This document shows, in pieces, positions 8,880 to 18,864 of a stretch of 64,000 nucleotides of DNA. The first letter of the stretch is position 1. Every line of letters begins with the position of its first letter. Source of the DNA: Mucilaginibacter myungsuensis (lineage in GTDB: Bacteria > Bacteroidota > Bacteroidia > Sphingobacteriales > Sphingobacteriaceae); the NCBI RefSeq assembly GCF_015222005.1, contig NZ_JADFFL010000005.1:62001-126000 (forward strand). Reading direction: 5' to 3'. The notes beneath the pieces were generated by a model that had not been told where the DNA came from, made no database searches, and was given only the letters and a program-made list of their open reading frames with translations. A program made the translations under genes and the position numbers.

Positions 8880-9635
8880 TTACAGCACCCATTTATTCAA
8901 AAAAGCATTAAAATCTTCTTTAAACTGTTCGCTGACGGCTATCGTCGTAGTCCCTACCTGAACGGATGTTTTGGTTGCTGATTTAATAGCGGCGGTCGCG
9001 ACTATGAAAGAGCGGTGCAGGCGTAAAAACATGTCGACCGGTAGCTTTTCCTGAAGCCGTTTCAGGCTAGTTAGGGTAAGTAAAGGTTTATCCGTTGATC
9101 TCAAAAACACCTTTACATAGTCTTTTAAACCCTCGATATATAAAATATCCTCCACATCAACTTTCACCAACTGGTGCTCTACTTTTAGATAAATATATGG
9201 CCGTTGCTCCAATATCGGTTTAAATTCATTGGATCCCGCTTGCAAACTATTTTCATACATAAAGAAATAATCCCTAGCCTTTTCCGCAGCTTTTGAGAAA
9301 TCTACATAATTGAATGGTTTAACCAAATAATCTAAGGCATCTACCTTAAACCCGTCAATAGCGTATTGATCGTAAGCCGTAGTAAATATTATACGCAGGT
9401 TTTTCTTTTTATCCGATTGACTAATAATACGGGCCAATTCAATACCACTAAGGTCTGCCATTCGGATATCCAAAAAGATAAGTTGAAGTTGTGGACTTTG
9501 ATGAACCTCTTGTAGCGCAGCTATCGCGTTATTATATCGGCCTATCAAATTCAAATAGGGAGTTTGTTCAATATAAGAAGAGATCAGATCAAGCGCAGCC
9601 GGTTCGTCATCTACAGCGATACAGTTAATACTCAT
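8880..9635 (-). CDS. LytTR-family response regulator
   Basis: 251 residues. Residues 1-120 are a receiver domain with acidic pocket AVDDEP (residues 7-12), phosphoacceptor Asp56 in LIFLDIRM, and a Lys in VKPFNY. Residues about 155-251 are a LytTR DNA-binding domain (VEDILYIEGLKDYVKVFLRS; FLRLHRSFIVATAAIKS). The start overlaps the 3' end of the histidine kinase gene by 11 bases, so they form one operon and a cognate pair. Its likely target is the divergent redox gene set beginning at 10869. Confidence 0.92.
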   Translation of the reverse strand: MSINCIAVDDEPAALDLISSYIEQTPYLNLIGRYNNAIAALQEVHQSPQLQLIFLDIRMADLSGIELARIISQSDKKKNLRIIFTTAYDQYAIDGFKVDALDYLVKPFNYVDFSKAAEKARDYFFMYENSLQAGSNEFKPILEQRPYIYLKVEHQLVKVDVEDILYIEGLKDYVKVFLRSTDKPLLTLTSLKRLQEKLPVDMFLRLHRSFIVATAAIKSATKTSVQVGTTTIAVSEQFKEDFNAFLNKWVL

Positions 9636-10695
9636 TGGTATTCAAAGTTAAAGTGACCACAAACTCTTTCGCAAAATCATCCGGCTCGGCTATCAAGTCA
9701 TACTTGCCCGGATATATTAGATCTAACCTGCGTCGGGTATTAGCTACTCCGATGCCTTTGTCATCATCCAACTGCTTTGCTAAACCATTGAATAGTGAGT
9801 TTCGCACTTCAAACGTTACCAATTTATCTTTCTCGGATATGCCGATGTAGACATAGCTTGGATTAACAGCACTGATCCCATGCTTAAAAGCATTTTCGAT
9901 GAAAGGTAAGAATAGCATTGGAGCCAAAGGAAGGTCGCCCAAACCCGGCTGTTTATCAAAAATGATCTGTACATCTTCCGCGATACGTACTTTCATTAAC
10001 GCGATAAAGTCTTCTATAAACTCAATTTCTTTAAATAAAGAGGTTTGCTCATTCTTGGTTTCATAAAGCACGTAGCGCATCATGTGTGAGAGGGAATATA
10101 TAGAGGTCTTAGCAGAAGCCGGGTTGGTATCCATCAAGGCGTAAATGGTATGTAGCGTATTGAATAAAAAGTGAGGATTGATCTGTGCTTTTAAAAAAGC
10201 CAATTCGGCACCGATGCGTTCCTTTTCAGACACCTCGAACGCCAGTTGCTTCTTTTGCAGCCTTTTGGCTATCACAGAAACATAGCTTAAGGCGAGTGTC
10301 AATACCGAAAGTGCTGTGATCCAGGTTTTGGTCCAGTGATGATTAGGAACGTAAGGGTGCCCCGGCTTAGAATATAATTTGATAAAAATGTTATCAATAC
10401 CCAGCAAGTTGGCAAACATTAAATTAATCCACACCAGTAAGCATACGGCTAGGATAAGGCTGATCACATAAAGGACACCCCAATATTTATGGGATAGCTT
10501 TGGAAAAAGCAGGTAGATGTTGCAGAAATAAAGCGCGGCGATAGAACAGTTTTCAAAGACCTGTTTCAGCCAAAACTCCCAGGGCTTATCTGCATAAGTA
10601 TTTAACTGCGAGATTAGCAAACCCAGTAATGCCGCCATCACAACGAAATCAATTGAAAATATGGCTTTTAAGATCCGCTTATTCATCTGCTGCAA
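9625..10695 (-). CDS. LytS/YehU-type sensor histidine kinase
   Basis: 356 residues from the ATG at 10695; MNKRILK at 10686 is an alternative start. The N-terminal 150 residues hold four likely membrane helices and no recognisable extracellular domain. A coiled stretch leads to the His_kinase domain with the phosphoacceptor motif INPHFLFNTL (His about residue 175) and the ATPase N-box (LPFIENAFKHG) and G-box (GIGVANTRRRLDLIYPGKYD). It phosphorylates the LytTR regulator encoded just downstream. The signal sensed is unknown. Confidence 0.92.
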   Translation of the reverse strand: MQQMNKRILKAIFSIDFVVMAALLGLLISQLNTYADKPWEFWLKQVFENCSIAALYFCNIYLLFPKLSHKYWGVLYVISLILAVCLLVWINLMFANLLGIDNIFIKLYSKPGHPYVPNHHWTKTWITALSVLTLALSYVSVIAKRLQKKQLAFEVSEKERIGAELAFLKAQINPHFLFNTLHTIYALMDTNPASAKTSIYSLSHMMRYVLYETKNEQTSLFKEIEFIEDFIALMKVRIAEDVQIIFDKQPGLGDLPLAPMLFLPFIENAFKHGISAVNPSYVYIGISEKDKLVTFEVRNSLFNGLAKQLDDDKGIGVANTRRRLDLIYPGKYDLIAEPDDFAKEFVVTLTLNTNEY

Positions 10696-10791
10696 AATCG
10701 CTGTTTTATTTGATTTGGCAACTACTAATATACAGATCGGGCAAAATCATAGATAGTTCGGGCATTCCGGTCGGTTGAAAACCGCAGACTG

Positions 10792-10808
10792 TCGGGGATA
10801 TTCCCCGA
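10792..10808. promoter_or_regulatory. Inverted repeat in divergent promoter region
   Basis: TCGGGGA (10792-10798) and TCCCCGA (10802-10808) form a 7-bp palindrome with a three-base spacer. It sits between the LytS/LytTR operon and the divergent gene at 10869. A related stretch, AGTTCGGGCATTCC, lies about 37 bases upstream, so the pair may be direct LytTR sites. This is inference from position. Confidence 0.4.
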
Positions 10809-10868
10809 ACGGTCTATTAAAAATTAAAGCTTCGCCGATAATGCTTTGATTTGGATAAACGTAATCCC

Positions 10869-11336
10869 ATGAAAACAACATTTTTTGCTTTAATCCTGCT
10901 TTTTGCCGGAGTTCAATTTGCAACTGCCCAGGCTAAATTACCTAATTCGACCGCCAAAACTTTCACAAAGGAGGAGCAGGCCGTACTTGATATTTCCAAA
11001 AATAAATGGGCCTGGATGGCCGATAAAAATGTCGATTCCTTAAATGTGCTTTTTAAAGAATCCTGCGTATTTGTGCACATGGGTGGCAGCTGGGGGAAAA
11101 CCCAGGAGATCAATACGATCAAAGGTGGCAATATCTGGTATAAAAAGGCAGACGTTTATGGCGCATCGGTTAATATTATTGGTAACACTGCTATTGTATT
11201 GAATGATATCGATCTGCTGGCCGCTGTTGGCGGCAACGAAGTGATCCATGCATTCATGGTGACTGAAGTGTATGTCAAAGAAAACGGAGCATGGAAAATG
11301 GGCTCACTTACTTTCGCAAATCATGCGTCCCGTTAA
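10869..11336 (+). CDS. Exported DUF4440/SnoaL-like (NTF2-fold) protein
   Basis: 155 residues from the ATG at 10869; a TTG further upstream is open but the signal peptide (MKTTFFALILLFAGVQFATA, cleavage after ATAQA) fixes the start. The mature part looks like a DUF4440 NTF2-fold domain (VLDISKNKWAWMADKNVDSL; VYVKENGAWKMGSLTFANH). These cone-shaped domains bind small molecules or act as isomerases/hydrolases; no catalytic claim can be made here. It is the first gene of the rightward redox cluster. Confidence 0.8.
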   Translation: MKTTFFALILLFAGVQFATAQAKLPNSTAKTFTKEEQAVLDISKNKWAWMADKNVDSLNVLFKESCVFVHMGGSWGKTQEINTIKGGNIWYKKADVYGASVNIIGNTAIVLNDIDLLAAVGGNEVIHAFMVTEVYVKENGAWKMGSLTFANHASR

Positions 11337-11382
11337 AATGGTGAAACAGTAGTAATGGTAGGTATTCCAGTGATTGGTATAA

Positions 11383-12276
<894 letters not shown>

Positions 12277-12277
12277 C

Positions 12278-13423
<1,146 letters not shown>

Positions 13424-13438
13424 ACACTTAAAAAGATA

Positions 13439-14239
13439 ATGAAAAAAATCCTGTTATCCGGCATTGCGGTGCTTACCTGTACAACGCTCATGGCTCAGCA
13501 TAGCCTTGAGAAATTGTGGCAATCAGATTCACTGACCCTAAGGTCGCCTGAATCAGTGCTTTATGATGCTAGATCCAATTCCTTATACGTATCCAGTATG
13601 GGTTCGGGCACCATTGTGCACATGGGGATCGACGGAAAGACAATTAAAGCCGATTGGGTGACTGGCTTGCGGGGCAATATGGGATCGGCCATTTACAACG
13701 GTCTGTTATATACCAAAGAAGGTGCCGGTGTAGCAGTAATAGATGTAGAGAAGGCGACAGTGGTCAAACGGATACCGATCGAGGGAGCCGGAATGTTGAA
13801 CGATCTTGCAGTGGATGCTAAATGGATCATATACGTTAGTGATACACGTGGCGGTAAGGTTTACAGGATCGAAGACAAAGCCACAATTTATGTAGAGAAT
13901 TTACCGGGCGCTAACGGGCTATTAACCGCAGGTGCCGATCTCTACATCATCACCTCCAATAGCCTGGTTAAGGCTAATGCAAACAAAGAGATCACCAAAA
14001 TAGCCGACGGATTTGATAACGGTATGGATGGCGTTGTGATGATCGGAGATAATGAATTTATCGTCAGTAACTACCAGGGGATCTTGTACTATGTAAACCC
14101 AAATTCCACTAAGCAAATATTATTAGATACCCGTGCATCCCGTATAGGCGCTAACGATATCAGCTATGATAGCAAGTCGAAAACCTTGTTCGTTCCCTCA
14201 TTTTTCACCAATCGTATCATCGCATATAAAGTAAAATAA
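13439..14239 (+). CDS. Exported SMP-30/gluconolactonase-like beta-propeller protein
   Basis: 266 residues with a Sec signal (MKKILLSGIAVLTCTTLMAQ). The rest is a six-bladed-propeller pattern of repeating strands (SVLYDARSNSLYVSSMGSG; LNDLAVDAKWIIYVSDTRGG; ANDISYDSKSKTLFVPSFFT) as in SMP-30/gluconolactonase and NHL proteins. A lactonase role would suit neighbours that oxidise sugars to lactones, but catalytic metal ligands cannot be assigned by eye. The next gene begins four bases after the stop. Confidence 0.78.
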   Translation: MKKILLSGIAVLTCTTLMAQHSLEKLWQSDSLTLRSPESVLYDARSNSLYVSSMGSGTIVHMGIDGKTIKADWVTGLRGNMGSAIYNGLLYTKEGAGVAVIDVEKATVVKRIPIEGAGMLNDLAVDAKWIIYVSDTRGGKVYRIEDKATIYVENLPGANGLLTAGADLYIITSNSLVKANANKEITKIADGFDNGMDGVVMIGDNEFIVSNYQGILYYVNPNSTKQILLDTRASRIGANDISYDSKSKTLFVPSFFTNRIIAYKVK

Positions 14240-14243
14240 AACC

Positions 14244-15389
14244 ATGAAAAAACTGTTGACCACCTCTGTCGCCCTGCTTATCACCGGCGCGCTATTTTTA
14301 GGAAATAAAGAAAAAGATCATTTCACCGCAGCCATAACAAAAGCAAGCGCAGCATTGCCTTTAGACCAGATAAAAATGCCCGCTGGTTTCTCTATCAGTG
14401 TATATGCCGAGGTGCAAGGTGCCCGTTCCATGGTCATGTCGCCAACAGGAACGCTATTTGTGGGAACACAGCGACCAGGCAGCGTGTTTGCCGTGAAAGA
14501 CACGGACGGAGATAATATAGCTGATAAAAAATGGACGATAACCACGGGGATGAACAACCCTAATGGCGTTGCCATTAAAAATGGCGCGTTATATGTAGCC
14601 GAGATCAGTAAAGTAACCAAGTTTGCAGATATAGACAAGAATCTGGAAAGTCCGGGTAAGGGCGAAGTTATTAACGACAAATTCCCGACAGAATGGGCGC
14701 ATGGCTGGAAGTACATCGCATTCGGGCCTGACGGGAAACTATATGTGCCGGTAGGCTCTCCTACTAACATTGGCATACCTGACGACCGTCACGCGGCTAT
14801 CTTTCGCATGAATGACGACGGCACCGGGCTTGAAAAGTTTGCCAGCGGAATCCGTAATTCGGTTGGCTTTACCTGGCATCCCACTACTAAAGAGATGTGG
14901 TTCACGGATAATGGCCGCGATCAGTTAGGTGATGATGTTCCTTTTTGCGAGCTAAACACCGCACCAAAAGCTGGCATGAATTTCGGCTTCCCATATTTCC
15001 ACAGCGGTACCATTAAAGATCCGCAGTTTGGGGGTACGCACGAAGCATCTGAATTTACCGCGCCTGCTCAAAACCTTGGAGCGCACGTTGCCCCACTTGG
15101 ACTAAAGTTTTATACGGGCAAAATGTTTCCTGCACAGTACAAAGATCAGTTGTTTATAGCTGAACACGGTTCGTGGAATCGTAGTAAGAAAAATGGTTAC
15201 CGGGTTAGCTTGGTGAAAATAAAGGATGGCAAAGCTGCCGGTTACGAAACTTTTGCAAGTGGCTGGCTGGATGAGGCGGCACAAAGGGCATGGGGCCGAC
15301 CAGTAGACGTGCTTTTATTGGCGGATGGATCAATGCTGGTTTCAGACGATGTTGCCGGAGTGATCTATAGAATTACTTATAAAAAATAG
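14244..15389 (+). CDS. Exported PQQ-dependent sugar/sorbosone dehydrogenase-like protein
   Basis: 381 residues with an N-terminal hydrophobic signal. The body matches the glucose/sorbosone dehydrogenase propeller: IKMPAGFSISVYAEVQGARS, AHGWKYIAFGPDGKLYVPVG, VGFTWHPTTKEMWFTDNGRD, LFIAEHGSWNR and a terminal AWGRPVDVLLLADGSMLVSD. Family members oxidise aldoses or sorbosone, often with pyrroloquinoline quinone; whether PQQ is bound here is unknown. Likely periplasmic, passing electrons to the cytochrome c encoded at 17332. Confidence 0.85.
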   Translation: MKKLLTTSVALLITGALFLGNKEKDHFTAAITKASAALPLDQIKMPAGFSISVYAEVQGARSMVMSPTGTLFVGTQRPGSVFAVKDTDGDNIADKKWTITTGMNNPNGVAIKNGALYVAEISKVTKFADIDKNLESPGKGEVINDKFPTEWAHGWKYIAFGPDGKLYVPVGSPTNIGIPDDRHAAIFRMNDDGTGLEKFASGIRNSVGFTWHPTTKEMWFTDNGRDQLGDDVPFCELNTAPKAGMNFGFPYFHSGTIKDPQFGGTHEASEFTAPAQNLGAHVAPLGLKFYTGKMFPAQYKDQLFIAEHGSWNRSKKNGYRVSLVKIKDGKAAGYETFASGWLDEAAQRAWGRPVDVLLLADGSMLVSDDVAGVIYRITYKK

Positions 15390-15450
15390 TTGATCAATAC
15401 CCCTATTGAAATACGATTTAAGTTAAAAATAAGAGCCTAATAAAATTCAA

Positions 15451-16056
15451 ATGACAATGACCCGCTTTTTGATGATCGCATTGCTGTTAAGCTTGATGAC
15501 AAGTTGTTCTAAAGCGCAGCAACCATCTACATTAGCGGGTAAAAAAATCTTGATCGTGTATTTGACCCGGACGAAAAATACTTTTGCTGTTGCTCAAATG
15601 ATTCAAAAAAATGTAGGCGGAACGCTGTTAGGCTTGGAATTAGTGAAGCCCTATCCCGAAAATTACCGGCAACACGTGGCACAAATGGTGCAGGAAAACA
15701 GGGACAATTATTTACCTCCGCTAAAAACGCGGGTTGATATGGAGAAATACGACATCGTTTTTGTGGGTTTCCCTACCTGGGATATGAAAATCCCGCCACC
15801 CATGAAAAGCTTTTTAAAGCAGTACGATCTGAAGGGTAAAACAATAGCGCCATTCAATACCAATGCCGGTTATGGCGTGGGCAGCGGCTTTGAAACGGTA
15901 AAAGAATTTTGTCCAGATAGTAAAGTGCTGGAAGGATATTCTACCACAGGCGGTATTGAACGTGACGGAGTGTTATTCGTAATGAAGGGGGAAAAGGAAA
16001 CGCGGACAAGTGCTGAGGTTAGAGAGTGGCTACAAAAGATAAAGGTGATCCATTAA
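15451..16056 (+). CDS. Flavodoxin-family lipoprotein
   Basis: 201 residues. The signal ends in a lipobox (LMTSC), predicting a membrane-anchored protein outside the cytoplasm. The domain is a flavodoxin fold: ILIVYLTRTKNTFAVAQMIQ (phosphate loop region), DIVFVGFPTWDMKIPPPMKS, and NTNAGYGVGSGFETVKEFCP. FMN-binding quinone or flavin reductases of this type can relay electrons; an exported one is unusual, since FMN would have to be loaded outside or by a flavin transferase. In line with the other exported redox genes around it. Confidence 0.85.
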   Translation: MTMTRFLMIALLLSLMTSCSKAQQPSTLAGKKILIVYLTRTKNTFAVAQMIQKNVGGTLLGLELVKPYPENYRQHVAQMVQENRDNYLPPLKTRVDMEKYDIVFVGFPTWDMKIPPPMKSFLKQYDLKGKTIAPFNTNAGYGVGSGFETVKEFCPDSKVLEGYSTTGGIERDGVLFVMKGEKETRTSAEVREWLQKIKVIH

Positions 16057-16077
16057 CGGACTATAAAAACAAAATCG

Positions 16078-17328
16078 ATGAAAAACTACCTTGTCATTTT
16101 AAGTACCGGTTTATTGCTGATGATCGGATCGTGCAAGAAAAAAGGGAATTCGGTGGAAACACCCGACCCGCCTACCACGATTCCTCCAACAACAACGCCA
16201 ACTACCACGCCCGTCGAAACAAACCCTCCTAATTCCAGATATTCAGCGGCGTTTACAGGGCAAACACGCATTAGCGCCGTTAAAACCACAACCAGCTTTA
16301 CCGCTCAGGTGTTGACCTCATCATTAACGGCACCCTGGGGAATTGCAAGCTTACCCGACGGTCGTTTTTTAGTAACAGAAAAAGGCGGGAATATGCGTAT
16401 TGTTACTGCAAGCGGACAAGTCAGTGCCCCCTTGAGCGGAGTACCCGCAGTAAATGGCGGCGGGCAGGGTGGATTATTAGGTTTATGCCTTGATCCGGCA
16501 TTTGCAAGCAATAGGATGGTTTACTGGTCCTTTTCAGAAAGGTTAAGTGATGGAAATGTTACTGCTATAGCAAAAGGCAGACTTTCCTCTGCTGGGACTG
16601 CGATGGAGAATGTAACGGTTATCTACCGAGCTACACCTGCTTATAACGGAGTTAACCATTATGGAGGTCGTGTCACTTTCGATCGTGATGGAAACCTGTT
16701 AGCTAGCATTGGGGAAAGGGCTGACAACGCGACAAGACAAATGGCCCAATATTTTACGGCCACTTTGGGTAAAGTAATACGCATCAATACTAACGGACAA
16801 TCGGCAGCCGGTAATCCCTTTTTACAAACTGGTCCGCGTACAGAGATTTATACGATAGGGCACAGAAATCCTCAAGGACTTGCCGTTCATCCGGTGACCG
16901 GTGACATTTGGCAAAGCGAGCATGGGCCGAGAGGCGGCGACGAGATCAATCACCTTAAAGCCGGAGGGAATTATGGCTGGCCGATCATTACTTATGGCCT
17001 TGAATATTCGGGCCAACCAGTAGGCGAAGCGCAGCAGCAACGCGAAGGTATGGAACAACCCGTTTATTATTGGGATCCTGTAGTATCACCCAGCGGGATG
17101 ACATTTTATAAGGGCAATCGTATTCCGGAATGGGAAAATAATCTTTTTATTGGTGCATTAAGCGGACAACATATCGTCAGACTGGTGATTTCTGATGATC
17201 GGGTTACGGGCGAGGAACGACTGTTATCCAGCGAAGGACAGCGCTTTAGAGATATTACGCAAGGAACGGATAACGCTTTATATGTCATCACTGACGGCGG
17301 GAGATTATACCGCATTGACCGAAATTAA
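16078..17328 (+). CDS. PQQ-dependent aldose dehydrogenase-type lipoprotein
   Basis: 416 residues. Lipobox LMIGSC at the N-terminus is followed by a Pro/Thr-rich linker (about residues 35-55), then a soluble glucose dehydrogenase-like propeller. Typical motifs are APWGIASLPDGRFLVTEKGG, GGQGGLLGLCLDPAFASNR, YGGRVTFDRDGNLLASIGER, GHRNPQGLAVHPVTGDIWQSEHGPRG split across the strand pattern, and NYGWPIITYG. These match the PQQ-sGDH/Asd family that oxidises aldoses to lactones. Three bases separate it from the cytochrome c gene, its probable electron acceptor. Confidence 0.9.
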   Translation: MKNYLVILSTGLLLMIGSCKKKGNSVETPDPPTTIPPTTTPTTTPVETNPPNSRYSAAFTGQTRISAVKTTTSFTAQVLTSSLTAPWGIASLPDGRFLVTEKGGNMRIVTASGQVSAPLSGVPAVNGGGQGGLLGLCLDPAFASNRMVYWSFSERLSDGNVTAIAKGRLSSAGTAMENVTVIYRATPAYNGVNHYGGRVTFDRDGNLLASIGERADNATRQMAQYFTATLGKVIRINTNGQSAAGNPFLQTGPRTEIYTIGHRNPQGLAVHPVTGDIWQSEHGPRGGDEINHLKAGGNYGWPIITYGLEYSGQPVGEAQQQREGMEQPVYYWDPVVSPSGMTFYKGNRIPEWENNLFIGALSGQHIVRLVISDDRVTGEERLLSSEGQRFRDITQGTDNALYVITDGGRLYRIDRN

Positions 17329-17331
17329 GTT

Positions 17332-17733
17332 ATGAAGATTAAACTCTTTTTAGCCGTTATAATTTTTTCACCCCTGCTTAGTAAAGCACAGCAAAAGCCA
17401 AATGGCAAAGCGATATACACGCAGCGCTGTATGACCTGTCATCAGGTTGATGGGACTGGTGCCCAAAATATGATTCCGCCGCTCATCAAGACCGAATATG
17501 TGCTTGGCGATAAAACGACGTTGATCAAAATACTACTGAATGGCCTGAGCGGTGAAATAAAGGTGAATGGCGATGTATATGCTGGTGAAATGCCATCGCA
17601 AGCATTTTTAAAGGATAGTGAAATAGCAGCGGTACTCAGTTACGTCCGTAATAGTTTTGGTAATAAAGCGGGTTTGGTGACTAATGCAGAGGTAAGGAAG
17701 AGCCGGGCCGCGAACAAAAAAGTAATTGATTAA
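17332..17733 (+). CDS. Exported class I cytochrome c
   Basis: 133 residues with a Sec signal (MKIKLFLAVIIFSPLLSKAQ). One covalent haem site is present (CMTCHQVDGTG); the axial Met is probably in YAGEMPSQAFLKD. Monohaem cytochromes of this kind accept electrons from periplasmic dehydrogenases. Immediately after a PQQ-type dehydrogenase and upstream of the molybdenum hydroxylase genes, it is the natural shared acceptor of the cluster. After its stop, 113 bases without a gene precede the cupin. Confidence 0.92.
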   Translation: MKIKLFLAVIIFSPLLSKAQQKPNGKAIYTQRCMTCHQVDGTGAQNMIPPLIKTEYVLGDKTTLIKILLNGLSGEIKVNGDVYAGEMPSQAFLKDSEIAAVLSYVRNSFGNKAGLVTNAEVRKSRAANKKVID

Positions 17734-17846
17734 AAAATTGAACTGTCCTTACCGGAAAGGCGGTTCCCCGTAAAAGAGACGTTGGTTTGCAGAAATGCGA
17801 CCAGCGGATCTGGTCGGGCAATGACCCAAGTTAAATTAAAAACGAT

Positions 17847-18281
17847 ATGAAAAATTGCGCAGTTAATGTTTTGATGATAGTATTCATCTTATTGTTTGCA
17901 AGTGTTGCGAATGGTCAATCATCCAATGGCGGTTTTTTTACCGGAGGCACGGCAACGGTAGAAAGATTGTCTACACCTGTTGAGTTAAACTGCGGGGCGG
18001 CTAAAGTAACCTTCCAGCCAAAGGCGCGCACTATTTGGCATTCCCACGCAGGCGGTCAGTTTATAGTAGTTACTTTAGGCACGGCCTGGTACCAGGAAAA
18101 GGGCAAGCCTAAACAAGTCATTAAACAGGGCGAGGCAGTTGTATGTCCGCCAAATGTGCTGCACTGGCATGGCGCATCGCCTGATGGGCCGATGTCGCAC
18201 ACCGTAGCTACGCCAAACTTAGACAAGGGCGGGGCAACTATGGGCGCAGCGGTTACCGATGAGGAATACAACGGAAAATGA
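17847..18281 (+). CDS. Exported cupin-domain protein
   Basis: 144 residues with a Sec signal (to ASVANGQ). A single small cupin barrel with metal ligands in the usual pattern: [20 protein letters not shown] (motif 1) and [20 protein letters not shown] (motif 2). Such stand-alone cupins are often annotated as carboxymuconolactone-decarboxylase-associated; the reaction is unknown. An alternative frame starts inside its end at 18259, but the 2Fe-2S protein really begins at 18391. Confidence 0.83.
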   Translation: MKNCAVNVLMIVFILLFASVANGQSSNGGFFTGGTATVERLSTPVELNCGAAKVTFQPKARTIWHSHAGGQFIVVTLGTAWYQEKGKPKQVIKQGEAVVCPPNVLHWHGASPDGPMSHTVATPNLDKGGATMGAAVTDEEYNGK

Positions 18282-18390
18282 AGAACTAAAATATTACAAA
18301 TCAGTGGCTTTGCTAAGTATAATATGTATATTAGCTAACCAAGAAAACCTGTTCAATAACTACCAAGCAATAAACCAGAGATTTCACATC

Positions 18391-18846
18391 ATGGCAGCCA
18401 TCAACTTAACCGTTAACGGTAAAAAGCAAACCCTGAATATAGACCCAAATACGCCCATGTTATGGGTATTGCGGGACCATTTAAACCTCGTAGGAGCCAA
18501 ATACGGCTGTGGAATAGCAGCTTGCGGCGCGTGCACGGTACACTTAAACGGAACGGCGGTTCGGTCGTGCCAGTTGCCGGTTTCGGCGGCAGCGGGTAGT
18601 AAAATAACGACCATCGAAGGATTATCGGAAAAGGGAGACCACCCGGTGCAGAAAGCCTGGATAGAGCACGATGTGAGCCAATGCGGTTATTGCCAGGCAG
18701 GCCAGATCATGAGTGCGGCCGCCCTTTTAAAAACAACCCCAAAACCTACTGATGAGCAGATTGACAATGCTATGAATGGAAATATTTGCCGTTGCGGGAC
18801 TTATTTACGCATTCATGCAGCTATAAAAACAGCATCGAAGTCCTAA
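18391..18846 (+). CDS. 2Fe-2S small subunit of a molybdenum hydroxylase (IorA/aldehyde oxidase type)
   Basis: 151 residues from ATG 18391 ([20 protein letters not shown]). An N-terminal plant-ferredoxin-type cluster ([17 protein letters not shown], plus a later Cys in RSCQLPV) is followed by the second 2Fe-2S domain ([12 protein letters not shown] and [15 protein letters not shown]). The domain pattern is that of the two-subunit isoquinoline 1-oxidoreductase/aldehyde dehydrogenase group, without a FAD subunit. Electrons move from molybdenum through these clusters, likely to a cytochrome c. The large subunit starts 18 bases after its stop. Confidence 0.93.
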   Translation: MAAINLTVNGKKQTLNIDPNTPMLWVLRDHLNLVGAKYGCGIAACGACTVHLNGTAVRSCQLPVSAAAGSKITTIEGLSEKGDHPVQKAWIEHDVSQCGYCQAGQIMSAAALLKTTPKPTDEQIDNAMNGNICRCGTYLRIHAAIKTASKS

Positions 18847-18864
18847 ACCTTTAACGATAGCAAC

